Positions 27,101-34,906 of a DNA stretch of 64,000 nucleotides are shown here, piece after piece. Position 1 is the stretch's first letter; the number at the start of each line of letters is the position of its first letter. The position numbers and the translations under genes were made by a program. Source of the DNA: Tous-C4FEB sp044356555 (GTDB lineage: Bacteria > Verrucomicrobiota > Verrucomicrobiia > Opitutales > Opitutaceae); NCBI GenBank assembly GCA_044356555.1, contig JBIKWB010000001.1, positions 62,001 through 126,000 on the forward strand, given 5' to 3'. The notes beneath the pieces are model-generated. The model worked only from the letters and a program-made list of their open reading frames with translations, searched no databases and was not told the origin of the DNA.

Positions 27101-29267
27101 CCTTCACTCTGGGGGCGAGTTTCATCTGCGCCATGGATTGCTCCGGGGTGAAGAACTCGTGGGTGCCGTCGGGGTTGGTGCCGGGCTTGTTGGTGCCGAA
27201 AGGAGTGACCAACGGAAGCGAGAGCATCTCGGGCGGGGCGGTTTCGCCCTTGGCGGCAGCCCAGAGGATACGGTCGCGGTTGGCCGTGATGGTGTCGCGC
27301 TGTTTCATCTCCTCCTGCATGATCTGATAATTGGTGATCTTGGGCTGATCCTTGACGGATTCGTAGGCGATCTTCGACCGGTCGCCGTAGATGTTGTAGC
27401 CATCGACCGTGCGGTAGCGGGAATGCCACTCGGTGTTTTTCTTGTTCACGGCTTCTTGGAGCCGGGAGAAATCGCCGACGGGCGCAGCTTCGCCAAAAAG
27501 GGTTTTAAAAATCACGGGGGCAAAAGCGGCGTCGCCGGTCTGGTTGAGGTGAACGCCGTTGATGGTGAGGGGCCGACCCGCCTTGGCGGCCTCCTCAAAA
27601 AGTTTCTGCGAGGGGGCGAAGAGATCGACGAAGGTCACCCCCGCGCGGTCGCCCGCCACCTCGGCCATCGCGGCGGCATAGAGCGCGAGGTTGCGGTTGT
27701 TCGCCGCCGGGATTTCAAAATTTTTGTCGGGATGCGCTTCGTTGGCGATTGGCGAAAAAAGCACGATCTGCGGCGCTCCGCGGGTGCCGTAATTTTTGGC
27801 GCGGGTGTCGCGGAGGAACGCATCGAGATCCGACTTGAATTTCGCGAGGCCGGCGGGGCCGGCGAAGGATTCGTTGAAACCGAAGAACGCAAAAATCACA
27901 TCGGCGCCGACGCGGGTGAGCCACTCGTCGGGAGAGCCAAAGTCTTTGGAACGGGCGCGGGCGGTCAGTTCGTCGCCGGTGACGGCGAGATTGCGCACGA
28001 CGAGTTCGTGTTTCGGATACTTCGCGTGAATGAGCGTCTCGAGCGCGCCGAAATGCTGCATGCGATCGGCGAGCGCGTTGCCGACGAGGGCGATCTTGGT
28101 GCCGGGAGTGAGGGTGAGCGGCGTGTTGAGCGCGGCGGGGATCGCGGGCGCCACAGGTGCCACCGACGTGGTGGGCTTCGGCGCGGCCGGAGGTTTGGGC
28201 GGCGGAGGCGGCACGGTGCCGCCCACGGGGAGCACTTTGCCCAGGGCGTGGTCGGCGGGTTTGATGCCGGTGCGATAGCCGTTGAAGCCGTACATGCGCG
28301 GGGCGTAACCGTCGAACGTGGCGACATCGGCCTTGGCCGGAATTTCGAGCCCGGCAGCCCAGTAGGTGGCATTTACAACCAGCCGGCGGAGCGACTCGTC
28401 CTGCAAGTCGACGCCGTCACCCATCGTGGTGACGAAAATTTTGTTTTCTTTGCCGGCCGGATTCCGGTGGAGACGCGTCCAAGCGACGGGCATTGCGGGT
28501 GAGTTGAGCGGCTGGGTGGCGGTCGTGCCGGCGAGTTTCTTCACCGTGTCGGCCGGTGCGTCGGTGGGTTGCATGCCCTTCAAAACGAGGCCGCGCAGGA
28601 GAACTTTCGCATCGCCGGGCAACGAGACTTCGTAGACGTCGGTGGGCCCAAAAATCTCACCCACGCCGCGCAGGAGCGGATCGTTGGCGTTGGCCGGCTC
28701 GACGGCGGTGCGGGTGGCCTCGATCTTGTGTTTGCCCCAGTGGGAAATCCACGTTTCGCCCAAGACTTGGTTCCCAAAGCCTCCCGGGTTGGTGGTCTTG
28801 TTGTTCCAGGAGTAATCCGACCACTTGCTGGCGGCGGGAAAGTTGAAGGCGTGCGTCGAGGTGCGCAGCGCAATCATCGGGACTCCGCGCCGATAAGCGG
28901 CGTCGAAGCGCGCCATCGCTTCATCGGTCCACAGACGAAAACGCAGCGACATGATGATGATGTCGGCGGTGTCGAGGGCCTCGGAGTCGCCGAGCGATTT
29001 GCCGTTGGTGGGATCGATGGTGCCGTCGGCCCCCAACGAGAAGAGGACGGTGGTTTTGAAGCCGTGGCGTTGGCTAAGAATTTTCGCCAACATCGGAAGG
29101 GCTTCCTCGCTGCGGTATTCCTCGTCGCCGGCAAGGAGGACCACGTGTTTGCCCGTGACCTTCGACCCGGCGGGCGGATTGAGCACGAGGGAATTCTGGG
29201 CGGCCGCGGTGAGCGTGGCGGCAAAAACGGAGACCAAGGCGAGGAGGCGGGCGGCGTGACAAAACAT
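24159..29267 (-). CDS. giant secreted fusion: ThuA, SGNH-like, beta-propeller, HEAT and cupredoxin domains
   Basis: One 1702-residue exported polypeptide. Signal peptide 1-23. ThuA-like domain about 35-310 (VVLLAGDEEYRSEEALPMLA, TSTHAFNFP). Pro-rich linker 350-385. SGNH-hydrolase-like domain about 390-600, in which the nucleophile block reads LVGNALADRM (Asn-Ala in place of Asp-Ser), block III keeps FFGFNES, and the last block reads NGVHLN; the nucleophilic Ser and the acidic triad residue therefore look lost. Propeller about 715-1060 (RLWVAVWPNYPSRTP, DTDGDGKADTREKV). HEAT-like repeats about 1070-1530. C-terminal cupredoxin 1540-1660 with His1572, Cys1641, His1646 and Met1650 in order, a type 1 copper set. 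No CxxCH is present. Copper may replace the heme used by its relatives. It is coupled to the DUF1080 gene by ATGA. Confidence 0.84.
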   Translation of the reverse strand: MFCHAARLLALVSVFAATLTAAAQNSLVLNPPAGSKVTGKHVVLLAGDEEYRSEEALPMLAKILSQRHGFKTTVLFSLGADGTIDPTNGKSLGDSEALDTADIIIMSLRFRLWTDEAMARFDAAYRRGVPMIALRTSTHAFNFPAASKWSDYSWNNKTTNPGGFGNQVLGETWISHWGKHKIEATRTAVEPANANDPLLRGVGEIFGPTDVYEVSLPGDAKVLLRGLVLKGMQPTDAPADTVKKLAGTTATQPLNSPAMPVAWTRLHRNPAGKENKIFVTTMGDGVDLQDESLRRLVVNATYWAAGLEIPAKADVATFDGYAPRMYGFNGYRTGIKPADHALGKVLPVGGTVPPPPPKPPAAPKPTTSVAPVAPAIPAALNTPLTLTPGTKIALVGNALADRMQHFGALETLIHAKYPKHELVVRNLAVTGDELTARARSKDFGSPDEWLTRVGADVIFAFFGFNESFAGPAGLAKFKSDLDAFLRDTRAKNYGTRGAPQIVLFSPIANEAHPDKNFEIPAANNRNLALYAAAMAEVAGDRAGVTFVDLFAPSQKLFEEAAKAGRPLTINGVHLNQTGDAAFAPVIFKTLFGEAAPVGDFSRLQEAVNKKNTEWHSRYRTVDGYNIYGDRSKIAYESVKDQPKITNYQIMQEEMKQRDTITANRDRILWAAAKGETAPPEMLSLPLVTPFGTNKPGTNPDGTHEFFTPEQSMAQMKLAPRVKVNLFASEREFPELAKAVQMAWDTKGRLWVAVWPNYPSRTPTSQLGDSIIILEDTDRDGKADKLTHYLDNLNCPTGFQFYKDGLLVMQAPNLWFVRDTDGDGKADTREKVLMGLDSADSHHTANSLVYEPGGAILLSDGVFHRSQVETALGPVRNIDGALFRFEPRTGKFETYAAYGFANPHGRAFDRWGNDIITDATGNATYFGAAFSGRLDYPEKHPRLKQIWERPSRPSAGSTIITSTHFPQEYWGNYLNPNVIGFQGIFRISLEADGAGIKGVRQTDLMSSTEKNFRPIDTNVGPDGAIYVIDWHNPLIGHLQSHLRDSNRDHVHGRIYRLTYEGRPLATPPVIDGQPIPALLELLKRPEDQVRNLAKIELGKHDTAAVIGAAKTWIAALDPAHADYQHHLTEALWLHQWHNVVDVALLDRVLKSPSADARAAAVRVLCYWRDRVPGALAILREKASDESQRVRLHAVRAASFFSEVAATEVALAATKLPVDYYLDYVIGETLRQLRPFWAKSIGDGSGFASADPASVRYLLRTLKVSDLLKLPRTVDVQENILGRSGVTDAVRAEALDGLAKARKVAPVELLLTTIDSPGEVDWKNVGRLLLMQPAADLKPHRAAMLKLALADNAPGRSYGWAALALADGSLEALWTEARKSPLSQASFLGGVHLIPEAKLRATAYDLVMPILAATITDLPGPDGIVQAMQRDAIRSAVSTRREPAAVFNAIGSMIARGYQVPTAAQGLRGIPRASWPAESAAAAARDLVAWAGKAHASERTGRDYIETVQIAGLLVDTLPAAEAAPLRATLAGLRVASFVVRTVVEEMRYDTTRLVVQMGKSFEIIFENPDVMPHNLVVVQPGARQKVGLSAMELPAGHVDRQGRAWVGEDKEIIAASKMLEAGQAETMKITAPRTEGVYEFVCTFPGHWALMHGEIVVTKDVDAYLKANPPPAPAARAVTLLELCDPRLAQPLVSSTVLSSRTP

Positions 29268-29280
29268 GGGGGAAAAAGGA

Positions 29281-29302
29281 GGGCGGGTCTGAGGACCCGC
29301 CC
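29281..29302 (-). repeat. GGGCGGGTC palindrome, terminator-like
   Basis: Perfect 9-bp arms GGGCGGGTC and GACCCGCCC with a 4-base loop. Read on the minus strand it is followed by TCCTTTTT, so it can act as a terminator 61 bases after the Gfo/Idh/MocA stop. It sits only 14 bases before the ATG of the giant fusion gene, so it could also affect that gene's leader. Related copies are at 31708, 31757 and 58386. Confidence 0.6.
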
Positions 29303-29331
29303 GGGGTTTTTGGAGAAGAGAAACTCAAACT

Positions 29332-29355
29332 AGGGCGGGGCAAAGGCCCTGCCCT
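29332..29355. repeat. diverged copy of the GGGCGGG palindrome
   Basis: AGGGCGGGGC and GCCCTGCCCT face each other across four bases, with one mismatch in ten. It lies 8 bases after the stop of the Gfo/Idh/MocA gene and forms a pair with the palindrome at 29281, just as two copies occur together at 31708-31780. Confidence 0.5.
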
Positions 29356-29363
29356 GCTCTAGA

Positions 29364-30512
29364 TCATTTGGCCTGCTTTACTTTCTGCCACTTGCGGGTC
29401 TTGGCCGACTTCAGCACGGCATCGGTCACATAGTCGGTGGCGAGTCCGTCTTTGAAATCGGGTTTGCAGCCTTGGCCGCTTTCGAGGCCGCGGACGAACT
29501 CGACCATCGCATGAACGAAGCTGTGCTCGTAGCCGAGCTGGAGGCCGGGCACCCACCAATTGCCGCAGTAGGGATGATCGCCGTCGGAGACGTGGATGCT
29601 CTTCCAGCCGCGCTCGGGGCCCTCGTCGGTATAGTCGAAGACTTGGAGGCGGTGGAGATCGTGCAGGTCCCACTTGAGCGACATGTTCGCGCCGTTGATT
29701 TCGAAGGTATAGAGCGCCTTGTGGCCGCGGGCGTAACGGGTGGACTCAAAGAGGCCGAGCGAGCCGTTGTTGAAGTGACAGTGAAACAGACAGGCGTCGT
29801 CGATGTTCACCTTCTCAACCTTGCCGGTGATGGTGTGTTTGCGCTCTTTGACGAAGGTCTCGGTCATCGCGCTGACATCCTTGATGCCACCGTTGAGCCA
29901 CATGGCGGTGTCGATGCAGTGGGCGAGCAGATCGCCGGTGACGCCGGAACCGGAGACTTTGGAGTCCAGGCGCCAGAGGCCGGTGCCGCCCTGCGGGAGA
30001 TCGGCGTTGATGGTCCAATCTTGCAGGAAATTGGCGCGGTAGTGATAGACGCGGCCGAGCTTGCCGGCGTCGATGAATTGCTTGGCGAGCACGACGGCCG
30101 GGCAGCGGCGGTAGTTATACCAGACCATGTTGGCCACGCCGGCCTTCGTGACGGCCTTGAGCATTTTTTCGGCCTCGGGTCCGTTGAGCGCGAGGGGCTT
30201 TTCACAGAGGATCATCTTGCCGGCCTTGGCGGCGGCGATGACTTGCTCGGCGTGGAGATTGTTGGGCGTCGCGATGTCGACGACGTCGATGTCGTCGCGC
30301 GCGATGAGCTTCTTCCAATCGGTCTCGATGGACTTGTAGCCCCATTTGTCGGCGAACTCCTGCGTCTTCGCGGCGTCGCGGCCGCAGACAGCTTGCGGGA
30401 CGAGTTCGTAGGACGAGGGGAAGAAGTGATTAACCTGATGGAAGGCGTTGCTGTGAGCGCGGCCCATGAAGCTGTAGCCGATGAGACCGATGCGGAGTTG
30501 TTTTTTGGCCAT
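29364..30512 (-). CDS. Gfo/Idh/MocA family oxidoreductase
   Basis: NAD(P)-dependent sugar or polyol dehydrogenase, 382 residues, no signal peptide, so cytosolic. The Rossmann loop RIGLIGYSFMGRAHSNAF is at residues 6-23 and the family signature CEKPLALNGPEAEKML near residue 109 contains the active-site Lys. The C-terminal beta-sheet domain has GSGVTGDLLAHCIDTAMWL, with the Asp/His pair typical of the catalytic region. Relatives oxidise C3 of glucosides or C1/C2 of inositol. It follows the TIM-barrel isomerase gene by 122 bases and precedes the giant fusion gene, all on one strand. Confidence 0.88.
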   Translation of the reverse strand: MAKKQLRIGLIGYSFMGRAHSNAFHQVNHFFPSSYELVPQAVCGRDAAKTQEFADKWGYKSIETDWKKLIARDDIDVVDIATPNNLHAEQVIAAAKAGKMILCEKPLALNGPEAEKMLKAVTKAGVANMVWYNYRRCPAVVLAKQFIDAGKLGRVYHYRANFLQDWTINADLPQGGTGLWRLDSKVSGSGVTGDLLAHCIDTAMWLNGGIKDVSAMTETFVKERKHTITGKVEKVNIDDACLFHCHFNNGSLGLFESTRYARGHKALYTFEINGANMSLKWDLHDLHRLQVFDYTDEGPERGWKSIHVSDGDHPYCGNWWVPGLQLGYEHSFVHAMVEFVRGLESGQGCKPDFKDGLATDYVTDAVLKSAKTRKWQKVKQAK

Positions 30513-30550
30513 GGGGAGTGAGTGGATTTTGAATTAGAAAGAGTAACGGA

Positions 30551-30591
30551 TTGTCATCGCGAGGGGCGCGCAGCGCGCCGTGGCGATCCAG
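30551..30591 (+). repeat. TTGTCATCGCGAG-type dispersed repeat
   Basis: Plus-strand sequence beginning TTGTCATCGCGAGGGGCGCG and ending GTGGCGATCCAG in the gap between two same-strand genes. It contains an internal GGCGCGC/GCGCGCC-type palindrome. It is related to the minus-strand copy at 17359-17392. Confidence 0.5.
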
Positions 30592-30634
30592 TTGGATGCC
30601 CGCGGCGCTACGCGCCTCGCACTGACGTGTGGGC

Positions 30635-31672
30635 TCAGCCGACCCAGCCGTGATTGGTGCGGACCTCGATCATGGCGGCGAGAATGTCGTTCCACGTCTG
30701 CTGTTTCATGAGGACTTCGTTGGAGAACATGCAGCCGTCCCAGCAGATGTGCTTCATCTTTTTCGTGACCTTGCCCTTGCCGTCACGGAGCCAGTAACCG
30801 GAGTCGCGGGCGATGTTGAGTTTGCCCTTCGGATCGGTGGCGAGGCAGTGGCGGCCGGTCTTTTCGTGCGAGCCGGAGCCGTAGGTGCTGCCGTCGTTTT
30901 GCGCGACGTGGAAATCGATCGTCCACGGGCGGAGCGCGGCGGTGAGCTTGGTCATCGCCTTGTGGAACTCGGCAGGCTCGTAGTGGTAGTTCTTCGGGAC
31001 GATGCGGTGCGCTTCGGCGTTCGCGCCGAGCGTGTAGAGGTGGGTGTGCGACATGTCGGCCTGGAAGCCGACGACTTTGGGCATACCGGTCAGCTCGAGG
31101 AGATTCACCATGTGTTTCCACGAGTGCATGCCGCCCCAGCAAATCTCGCCCTCGGCGGCGAGGCGCTCGCCGTTGTCTTTGGCGATTTTGCCCGCCTCGC
31201 GGAAGGACTGGGCGATGAGCTTGGTCGTGCCCTTGGGATCTTTGTCCCAAGCGGTGACGCCCGTGGCGCTATCGATCCGGACGACGCCGTAGGGGCGCAC
31301 GCCAAGCTCGCGGAGTTTTTTGGCAATGCGGATCGCTTTGCGGACGTGGGTAACCCAATTGGCGCGCGCCGCGGTGTCGCCGCCGGCCGCCGCATCGAAC
31401 CACACCGGGGCGACGACTGAACCGACGACCAAACCCTTGGCTTTGATCTTCGCCGCGAGGGCCTTGATCCCGTCGTCGGAGATATCGATATCGGTGTGCG
31501 GATTGTAGAGAAAGAGATCGATACCATCGAATTTCACGCCGCCGACATCGGCTTTCGCGGTGAGATCGAGCATGGTGTCGAGGTCGATGAACGGCTCGGC
31601 GCCGGGGGAGCCTTTGCCGACGAGACCGGGCCAGGCTGCGTTGTGGAGTTTGGGGAAGTTATTGGCGGGCAT
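30635..31672 (-). CDS. TIM-barrel protein, sugar phosphate isomerase/epimerase family
   Basis: Cytosolic xylose-isomerase-like TIM barrel of 345 residues with no signal peptide. Segments carrying likely metal ligands are GEICWGGMHSW, VVGFQADMSHTHLY and TIDFHVAQND, arranged as in AP-endonuclease-2 family enzymes. The C terminus is longer than usual and Lys-rich with CWDGCMFSN. It sits between the cupin gene and the Gfo/Idh/MocA gene on the same strand, the usual partnership for inositol or 3-keto-sugar pathways. The reaction (isomerisation, epimerisation or elimination) cannot be told. Confidence 0.82.
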   Translation of the reverse strand: MPANNFPKLHNAAWPGLVGKGSPGAEPFIDLDTMLDLTAKADVGGVKFDGIDLFLYNPHTDIDISDDGIKALAAKIKAKGLVVGSVVAPVWFDAAAGGDTAARANWVTHVRKAIRIAKKLRELGVRPYGVVRIDSATGVTAWDKDPKGTTKLIAQSFREAGKIAKDNGERLAAEGEICWGGMHSWKHMVNLLELTGMPKVVGFQADMSHTHLYTLGANAEAHRIVPKNYHYEPAEFHKAMTKLTAALRPWTIDFHVAQNDGSTYGSGSHEKTGRHCLATDPKGKLNIARDSGYWLRDGKGKVTKKMKHICWDGCMFSNEVLMKQQTWNDILAAMIEVRTNHGWVG

Positions 31673-31707
31673 ATTATTTTGGGAGGGGGAGTTGAGGTTA
31701 AAAAGTT

Positions 31708-31730
31708 GGGCGGAGTCTTTGACCCGCCCT
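31708..31730 (-). repeat. GGGCGGGTC palindrome copy (one mismatch)
   Basis: GGGCGGAGTC and GACCCGCCC form a stem with one bulge or mismatch across a short loop. On the minus strand it is followed after two bases by CTTTTT. It lies 36 bases before the ATG of the TIM-barrel gene at 31672. Confidence 0.5.
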
Positions 31731-31756
31731 GGATTGGGAAAAAAGAAACGGGCAAA

Positions 31757-31780
31757 AGGGCGGGTCGGAGACCCCGCCCT
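31757..31780 (-). repeat. GGGCGGGTC palindrome copy
   Basis: AGGGCGGGTC, GGAG, then ACCCCGCCCT, lying 7 bases after the stop of the cupin gene at 31787. On the minus strand it is followed by TTTTGCCCG and TTTCTTTTTT, so it is a credible terminator or 3'-end stabiliser. It forms a doublet with the copy at 31708. Confidence 0.55.
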
Positions 31781-31786
31781 ACTGCT

Positions 31787-33058
31787 TCAGAATTTGTTGT
31801 TACGATACGCGCCCATCTTCGGGGCGGTGGGATTTACTTCAGGACCAAAATAGCGGAGGCAAACCATGGGCTCGGTCGAGCTGGTATTCTCAAAGGTAAC
31901 CCCGGCTTTCGCGCCATCTTCGGTGCAGAAATACTCGTCCTCGGTGAGCTCGTGGAAGCGGATGAGTTTCGGACTGACCAGCGGCTGGCCGTTGATCTTG
32001 CCGGAGCCTTGCACGCAGATAAGGCCGTACGCGCCGGTATCCTTGACGGTGCATTTGGTGCCGGGATCGACGGTGAGTTCCTTGGCGGTGAAGAGCTGTT
32101 CGCCGTCAACTTTGCCGTAAACGATCCAGCGGTCGACGTAGCCCTCGCTGCGGGTGTCGGCCACGGGAACGGGCTCGAGGTAATGGTTGTCCTTGAAATT
32201 CGGGTCCACGTTCTTCTCCCAGTCGAGCTGATCGACGATGAAATCGATGTCCTTGTGCTTCGACTTGGGCATGTCCTTTACGAGGAGCGACCAGGGCACT
32301 TCGCGGCCCTCGACGAGGTTTTGATACATGCCGAAGACGTCGCTGCCCCACTGGGGCTCGTAGGTGCAGAGCGAGCCGGGCGCGTGAAGAATGCACGGAT
32401 CGATCAGCCAACCGGAGCCTACTTTCAGGCGGTAAGCCTTGGAAAGATCGAGGATGCCGTTGTCGCCCTTGTTCCAATTGCGGATGCACTGCTTGACCTG
32501 CTCCTTCGTCGTGCCGGGCTCGAAGCCCATGAAGGTATAGGGGAAGTTGTTGCCGACGGGATTGTGCTGCGGCGGGAAGTAGTAGGACTCCGGTTTGCCT
32601 TCTTGGCCGACGAGCTTCGCCTGCGCGGCGCTTTGGTGCATGTGGTGCGGGATCGGCCCCATGTTATCGAAGAACTTCGAGTAGACGGGCCACTTCTTGT
32701 ATTTTTTCCAGATCGCGGAACCGACGAGCGTGGCGCCGGTGTCGGCCACGGCTTGCTGAAGCGTAAACTTTTTGTTGCCGACCACGCACCAGCTGAGGCC
32801 TTCGTCCCAAGCGCGACCCTCGTTGGCCGTCACGGTGGTCGAGGCAAACCAACGCTCATCGATGCCGCCGCGGTTCAGGCCGTAGGCGTAGGTATCGTCG
32901 GGGTGGAGCTTGATGCGTAGACCGGGCTGGAGGAAAGAGCGCGGCACCCAAGCGGGCGCGAGGCGCAGTAGCCCGCCGGTGGCGGCGAGCTCGGCCTCAA
33001 CGAGGCTTTGCGTGGATTTTTTGACGATTTTGAGATCGAGGACGGAGGGAATGGCCAT
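31787..33058 (-). CDS. cupin protein resembling phosphomannose isomerase
   Basis: Cytosolic 423-residue protein, function unknown. A cupin metal site is suggested by IPHHMHQSAAQAKL near residue 135 and by GWLIDPCILHAPGSLCTYEP near residue 220, laid out as in class I phosphomannose isomerases, where His, Glu and His bind zinc. TGAYGLICVQGSGKINGQPL in the C-terminal part is a second cupin strand pair. The start ATG 33058 gives MAIPSVLDLKIVKKS. It lies upstream of the TIM-barrel gene on the same strand, so it may isomerise or sense a related sugar. Confidence 0.65.
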   Translation of the reverse strand: MAIPSVLDLKIVKKSTQSLVEAELAATGGLLRLAPAWVPRSFLQPGLRIKLHPDDTYAYGLNRGGIDERWFASTTVTANEGRAWDEGLSWCVVGNKKFTLQQAVADTGATLVGSAIWKKYKKWPVYSKFFDNMGPIPHHMHQSAAQAKLVGQEGKPESYYFPPQHNPVGNNFPYTFMGFEPGTTKEQVKQCIRNWNKGDNGILDLSKAYRLKVGSGWLIDPCILHAPGSLCTYEPQWGSDVFGMYQNLVEGREVPWSLLVKDMPKSKHKDIDFIVDQLDWEKNVDPNFKDNHYLEPVPVADTRSEGYVDRWIVYGKVDGEQLFTAKELTVDPGTKCTVKDTGAYGLICVQGSGKINGQPLVSPKLIRFHELTEDEYFCTEDGAKAGVTFENTSSTEPMVCLRYFGPEVNPTAPKMGAYRNNKF

Positions 33059-33115
33059 GGGATGGAGTTTAAGTGGAAAGATTAAAGTTAAGGGGTTCGG
33101 AAAGGTGCGACAAGA

Positions 33116-34342
33116 CTACGGGGTGCGTTGTTGGATGAAGGCGAAGACGCCGCGCTTGTTGCCCACGGCGACGTCGGGCCGGCCGTCGCCGTCCAAGTCC
33201 GTCACCACAAACTGCGTGCCGACACCTGAATCGTTGTCGATCTGGTGCGGCGTGTAAGTGACCGCTTTGGTCGCAGGATCACGGTTGAGTTTGAACCAAT
33301 AGAGCACGGCGGGCGCGTTGGGCTCGGGGTCGCCTTTTGAGCCGTGCGCCCAATGCCGTTTGCCGGTGACGACATCGAGTAAGCCGTCGCCATCGATGTC
33401 CGCCAGAACGGTGGCATGGGGCTGGGAAAATTGGACGCCGCCAAGTTTTTCGGCGGGATCGCGGCTCAAGATCGCGTGCTCGCGCCACGTCGGCCCGGTG
33501 GCGCCGGCGACGGGTGGCAGCTGTTCGAACCAGCTCACGCCGTATTTGTGGGCCTCGATACTGGTGATGACGTCGGCGCGGCCATCGCCGTTTACATCGT
33601 AAACATACATCTGGGCGCCACCTTTGCCGAAGTCGGTGGCGTGAAACTTCCACAGCGGGTTGCCTGCCAGGGACGCGGGTTGCTCCCACCAACCGTTAAA
33701 CGTGAGCAAATCAGCCCGACCATCACCGTTAATGTCGCCGGCGCCGATGCCATGGGTGTAACGTTGCCACTCGCCTTCGGGAGAAATCGCCCGAAACGAC
33801 CACGGGGTCTCGGGCTTGCCGGGCTGCCGCGTGGCATAGCCGATTTTTTTGTAAGCGGAGAAAATCAACACGTCAGGCTGGCCGGCCAAGAGCTTCACGA
33901 AGTGGGGCGACTCGGTGCCGACGTAAGGATGGATCAGGAAACGGGGCCAATCACCGCCGGCCTTGCCCGGATTCCTCAACCAGTGCGCGGGGCGGCCGGG
34001 CCAGCCGATTTGGATCGCATCGGGCAAGCCATCGCCGTCCACATCGCCCGCGTCGGAGATGAAGGTATCGGAATAACTCTCTTTGTCGTAGGCGTGGGGG
34101 GCACGGAGCTCGGTCCGCTTGGTGAAGCCCGGCCCGGCCCACCACAAAGGCCCGACGATCAGGTCGGCCTTACCATCTTGGTTAACGTCGGCGGCGGCGA
34201 TACTCTCGGCGTAGAATCTGCCGTCGATGATCTGCTTCTTGAACGTAATCGTCGGCGTCGCCGCCGCGGCTTGAGCCAGCAAGGGCCAGACCGCACAGGC
34301 GAAGCCGGCAACTACGACGCTGCGAGAGAGGGAGTTAAACAT
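33116..34342 (-). CDS. secreted FG-GAP/VCBS-repeat protein
   Basis: Exported protein of about 408 residues. ATG 34342 starts a signal peptide (RSVVVAGFACAVWPLLAQA); the 16-residue upstream extension is unlikely. The body is a seven-bladed type propeller of FG-GAP repeats, each carrying a calcium-loop-like DxNxDGxxD or DxDGDGxxD: DVNQDGKADLIVG, DVDGDGLPDAIQ, DINGDGRADLL, DVNGDGRADVI, DIDGDGLLDVV and DLDGDGRPDVAVG. Probably a periplasmic or surface binding protein. It is the first gene of the long minus-strand block. A second, unlinked member lies at 51369. Confidence 0.8.
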   Translation of the reverse strand: MFNSLSRSVVVAGFACAVWPLLAQAAAATPTITFKKQIIDGRFYAESIAAADVNQDGKADLIVGPLWWAGPGFTKRTELRAPHAYDKESYSDTFISDAGDVDGDGLPDAIQIGWPGRPAHWLRNPGKAGGDWPRFLIHPYVGTESPHFVKLLAGQPDVLIFSAYKKIGYATRQPGKPETPWSFRAISPEGEWQRYTHGIGAGDINGDGRADLLTFNGWWEQPASLAGNPLWKFHATDFGKGGAQMYVYDVNGDGRADVITSIEAHKYGVSWFEQLPPVAGATGPTWREHAILSRDPAEKLGGVQFSQPHATVLADIDGDGLLDVVTGKRHWAHGSKGDPEPNAPAVLYWFKLNRDPATKAVTYTPHQIDNDSGVGTQFVVTDLDGDGRPDVAVGNKRGVFAFIQQRTP

Positions 34343-34483
34343 AGGGATAATCCGAGGCAGACGTGGGGTGACGCGCAGGAGGAAGGACAAGAATCAACAA
34401 ATTACCCGAGAGCCGAGTCGCCGACTAGAATGGCTGCGACAATATTTTGTTCAAAAACGTCGCGGCAATTCCAACCCGCCCGC

Positions 34484-34906
34484 TCACCGGGCGTGCGACC
34501 AATCCTCGACCGCCAAACCCGGCACCCGCGAAAACTCAGCGACGTTGTGCGTCACGAAAACCGCGCCCAGGGCCAGCGCATGTCCGGCCAAAAGTGCGTC
34601 GTAGGCGCCGATGGGCTGGGCGTTGGGTTTCAGGCGGGCGAGAAAGGCGCGGACGAAACCGGTGTGCCGAGCAGAGCGGTCGTCGAAGCTCTCCACTCGA
34701 AGGAAGACCGCCTGCAACCGGGCAATCCGCTCGCGGAAGGCATCGACTTCCGGTCGCTTCGCCGCGCCGTATTCCAGTTCCATCAGCGCGATGGACGACA
34801 GCCGGCAGTCGGCGAGGGATCGCTCCAGCCGCAACTTTAACGGCACGTCTTCATCCCGACCTCTGAGGTAACGGGAGAGCACATTGGTGTCCGGCAAGAA
34901 GATCAT
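34484..34906 (-). CDS. vapC: PIN-domain toxin VapC
   Basis: Putative ribonuclease toxin, 140 residues. PIN acidic residues are visible in PDTNVLSRYL (Asp6), MELEYGAAKR (Glu43-45) and IGAYDALLAGHA (Asp near 103), with the closing THNVAEFSRVPGL. This is the VapC/FitB style. Its start overlaps the antitoxin stop by 4 bases. It lies 141 bases upstream of the VCBS gene and 261 bases downstream of the nSTAND gene's stop, so it could travel with either. Confidence 0.88.
   Translation of the reverse strand: MIFLPDTNVLSRYLRGRDEDVPLKLRLERSLADCRLSSIALMELEYGAAKRPEVDAFRERIARLQAVFLRVESFDDRSARHTGFVRAFLARLKPNAQPIGAYDALLAGHALALGAVFVTHNVAEFSRVPGLAVEDWSHAR

Noticed and set aside
25098..28502. A 1134-codon plus-strand open frame opposite the ThuA fusion
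   Set aside because: Antisense shadow; its composition is Gly/Glu/Val/Asp/Arg-rich without motifs.
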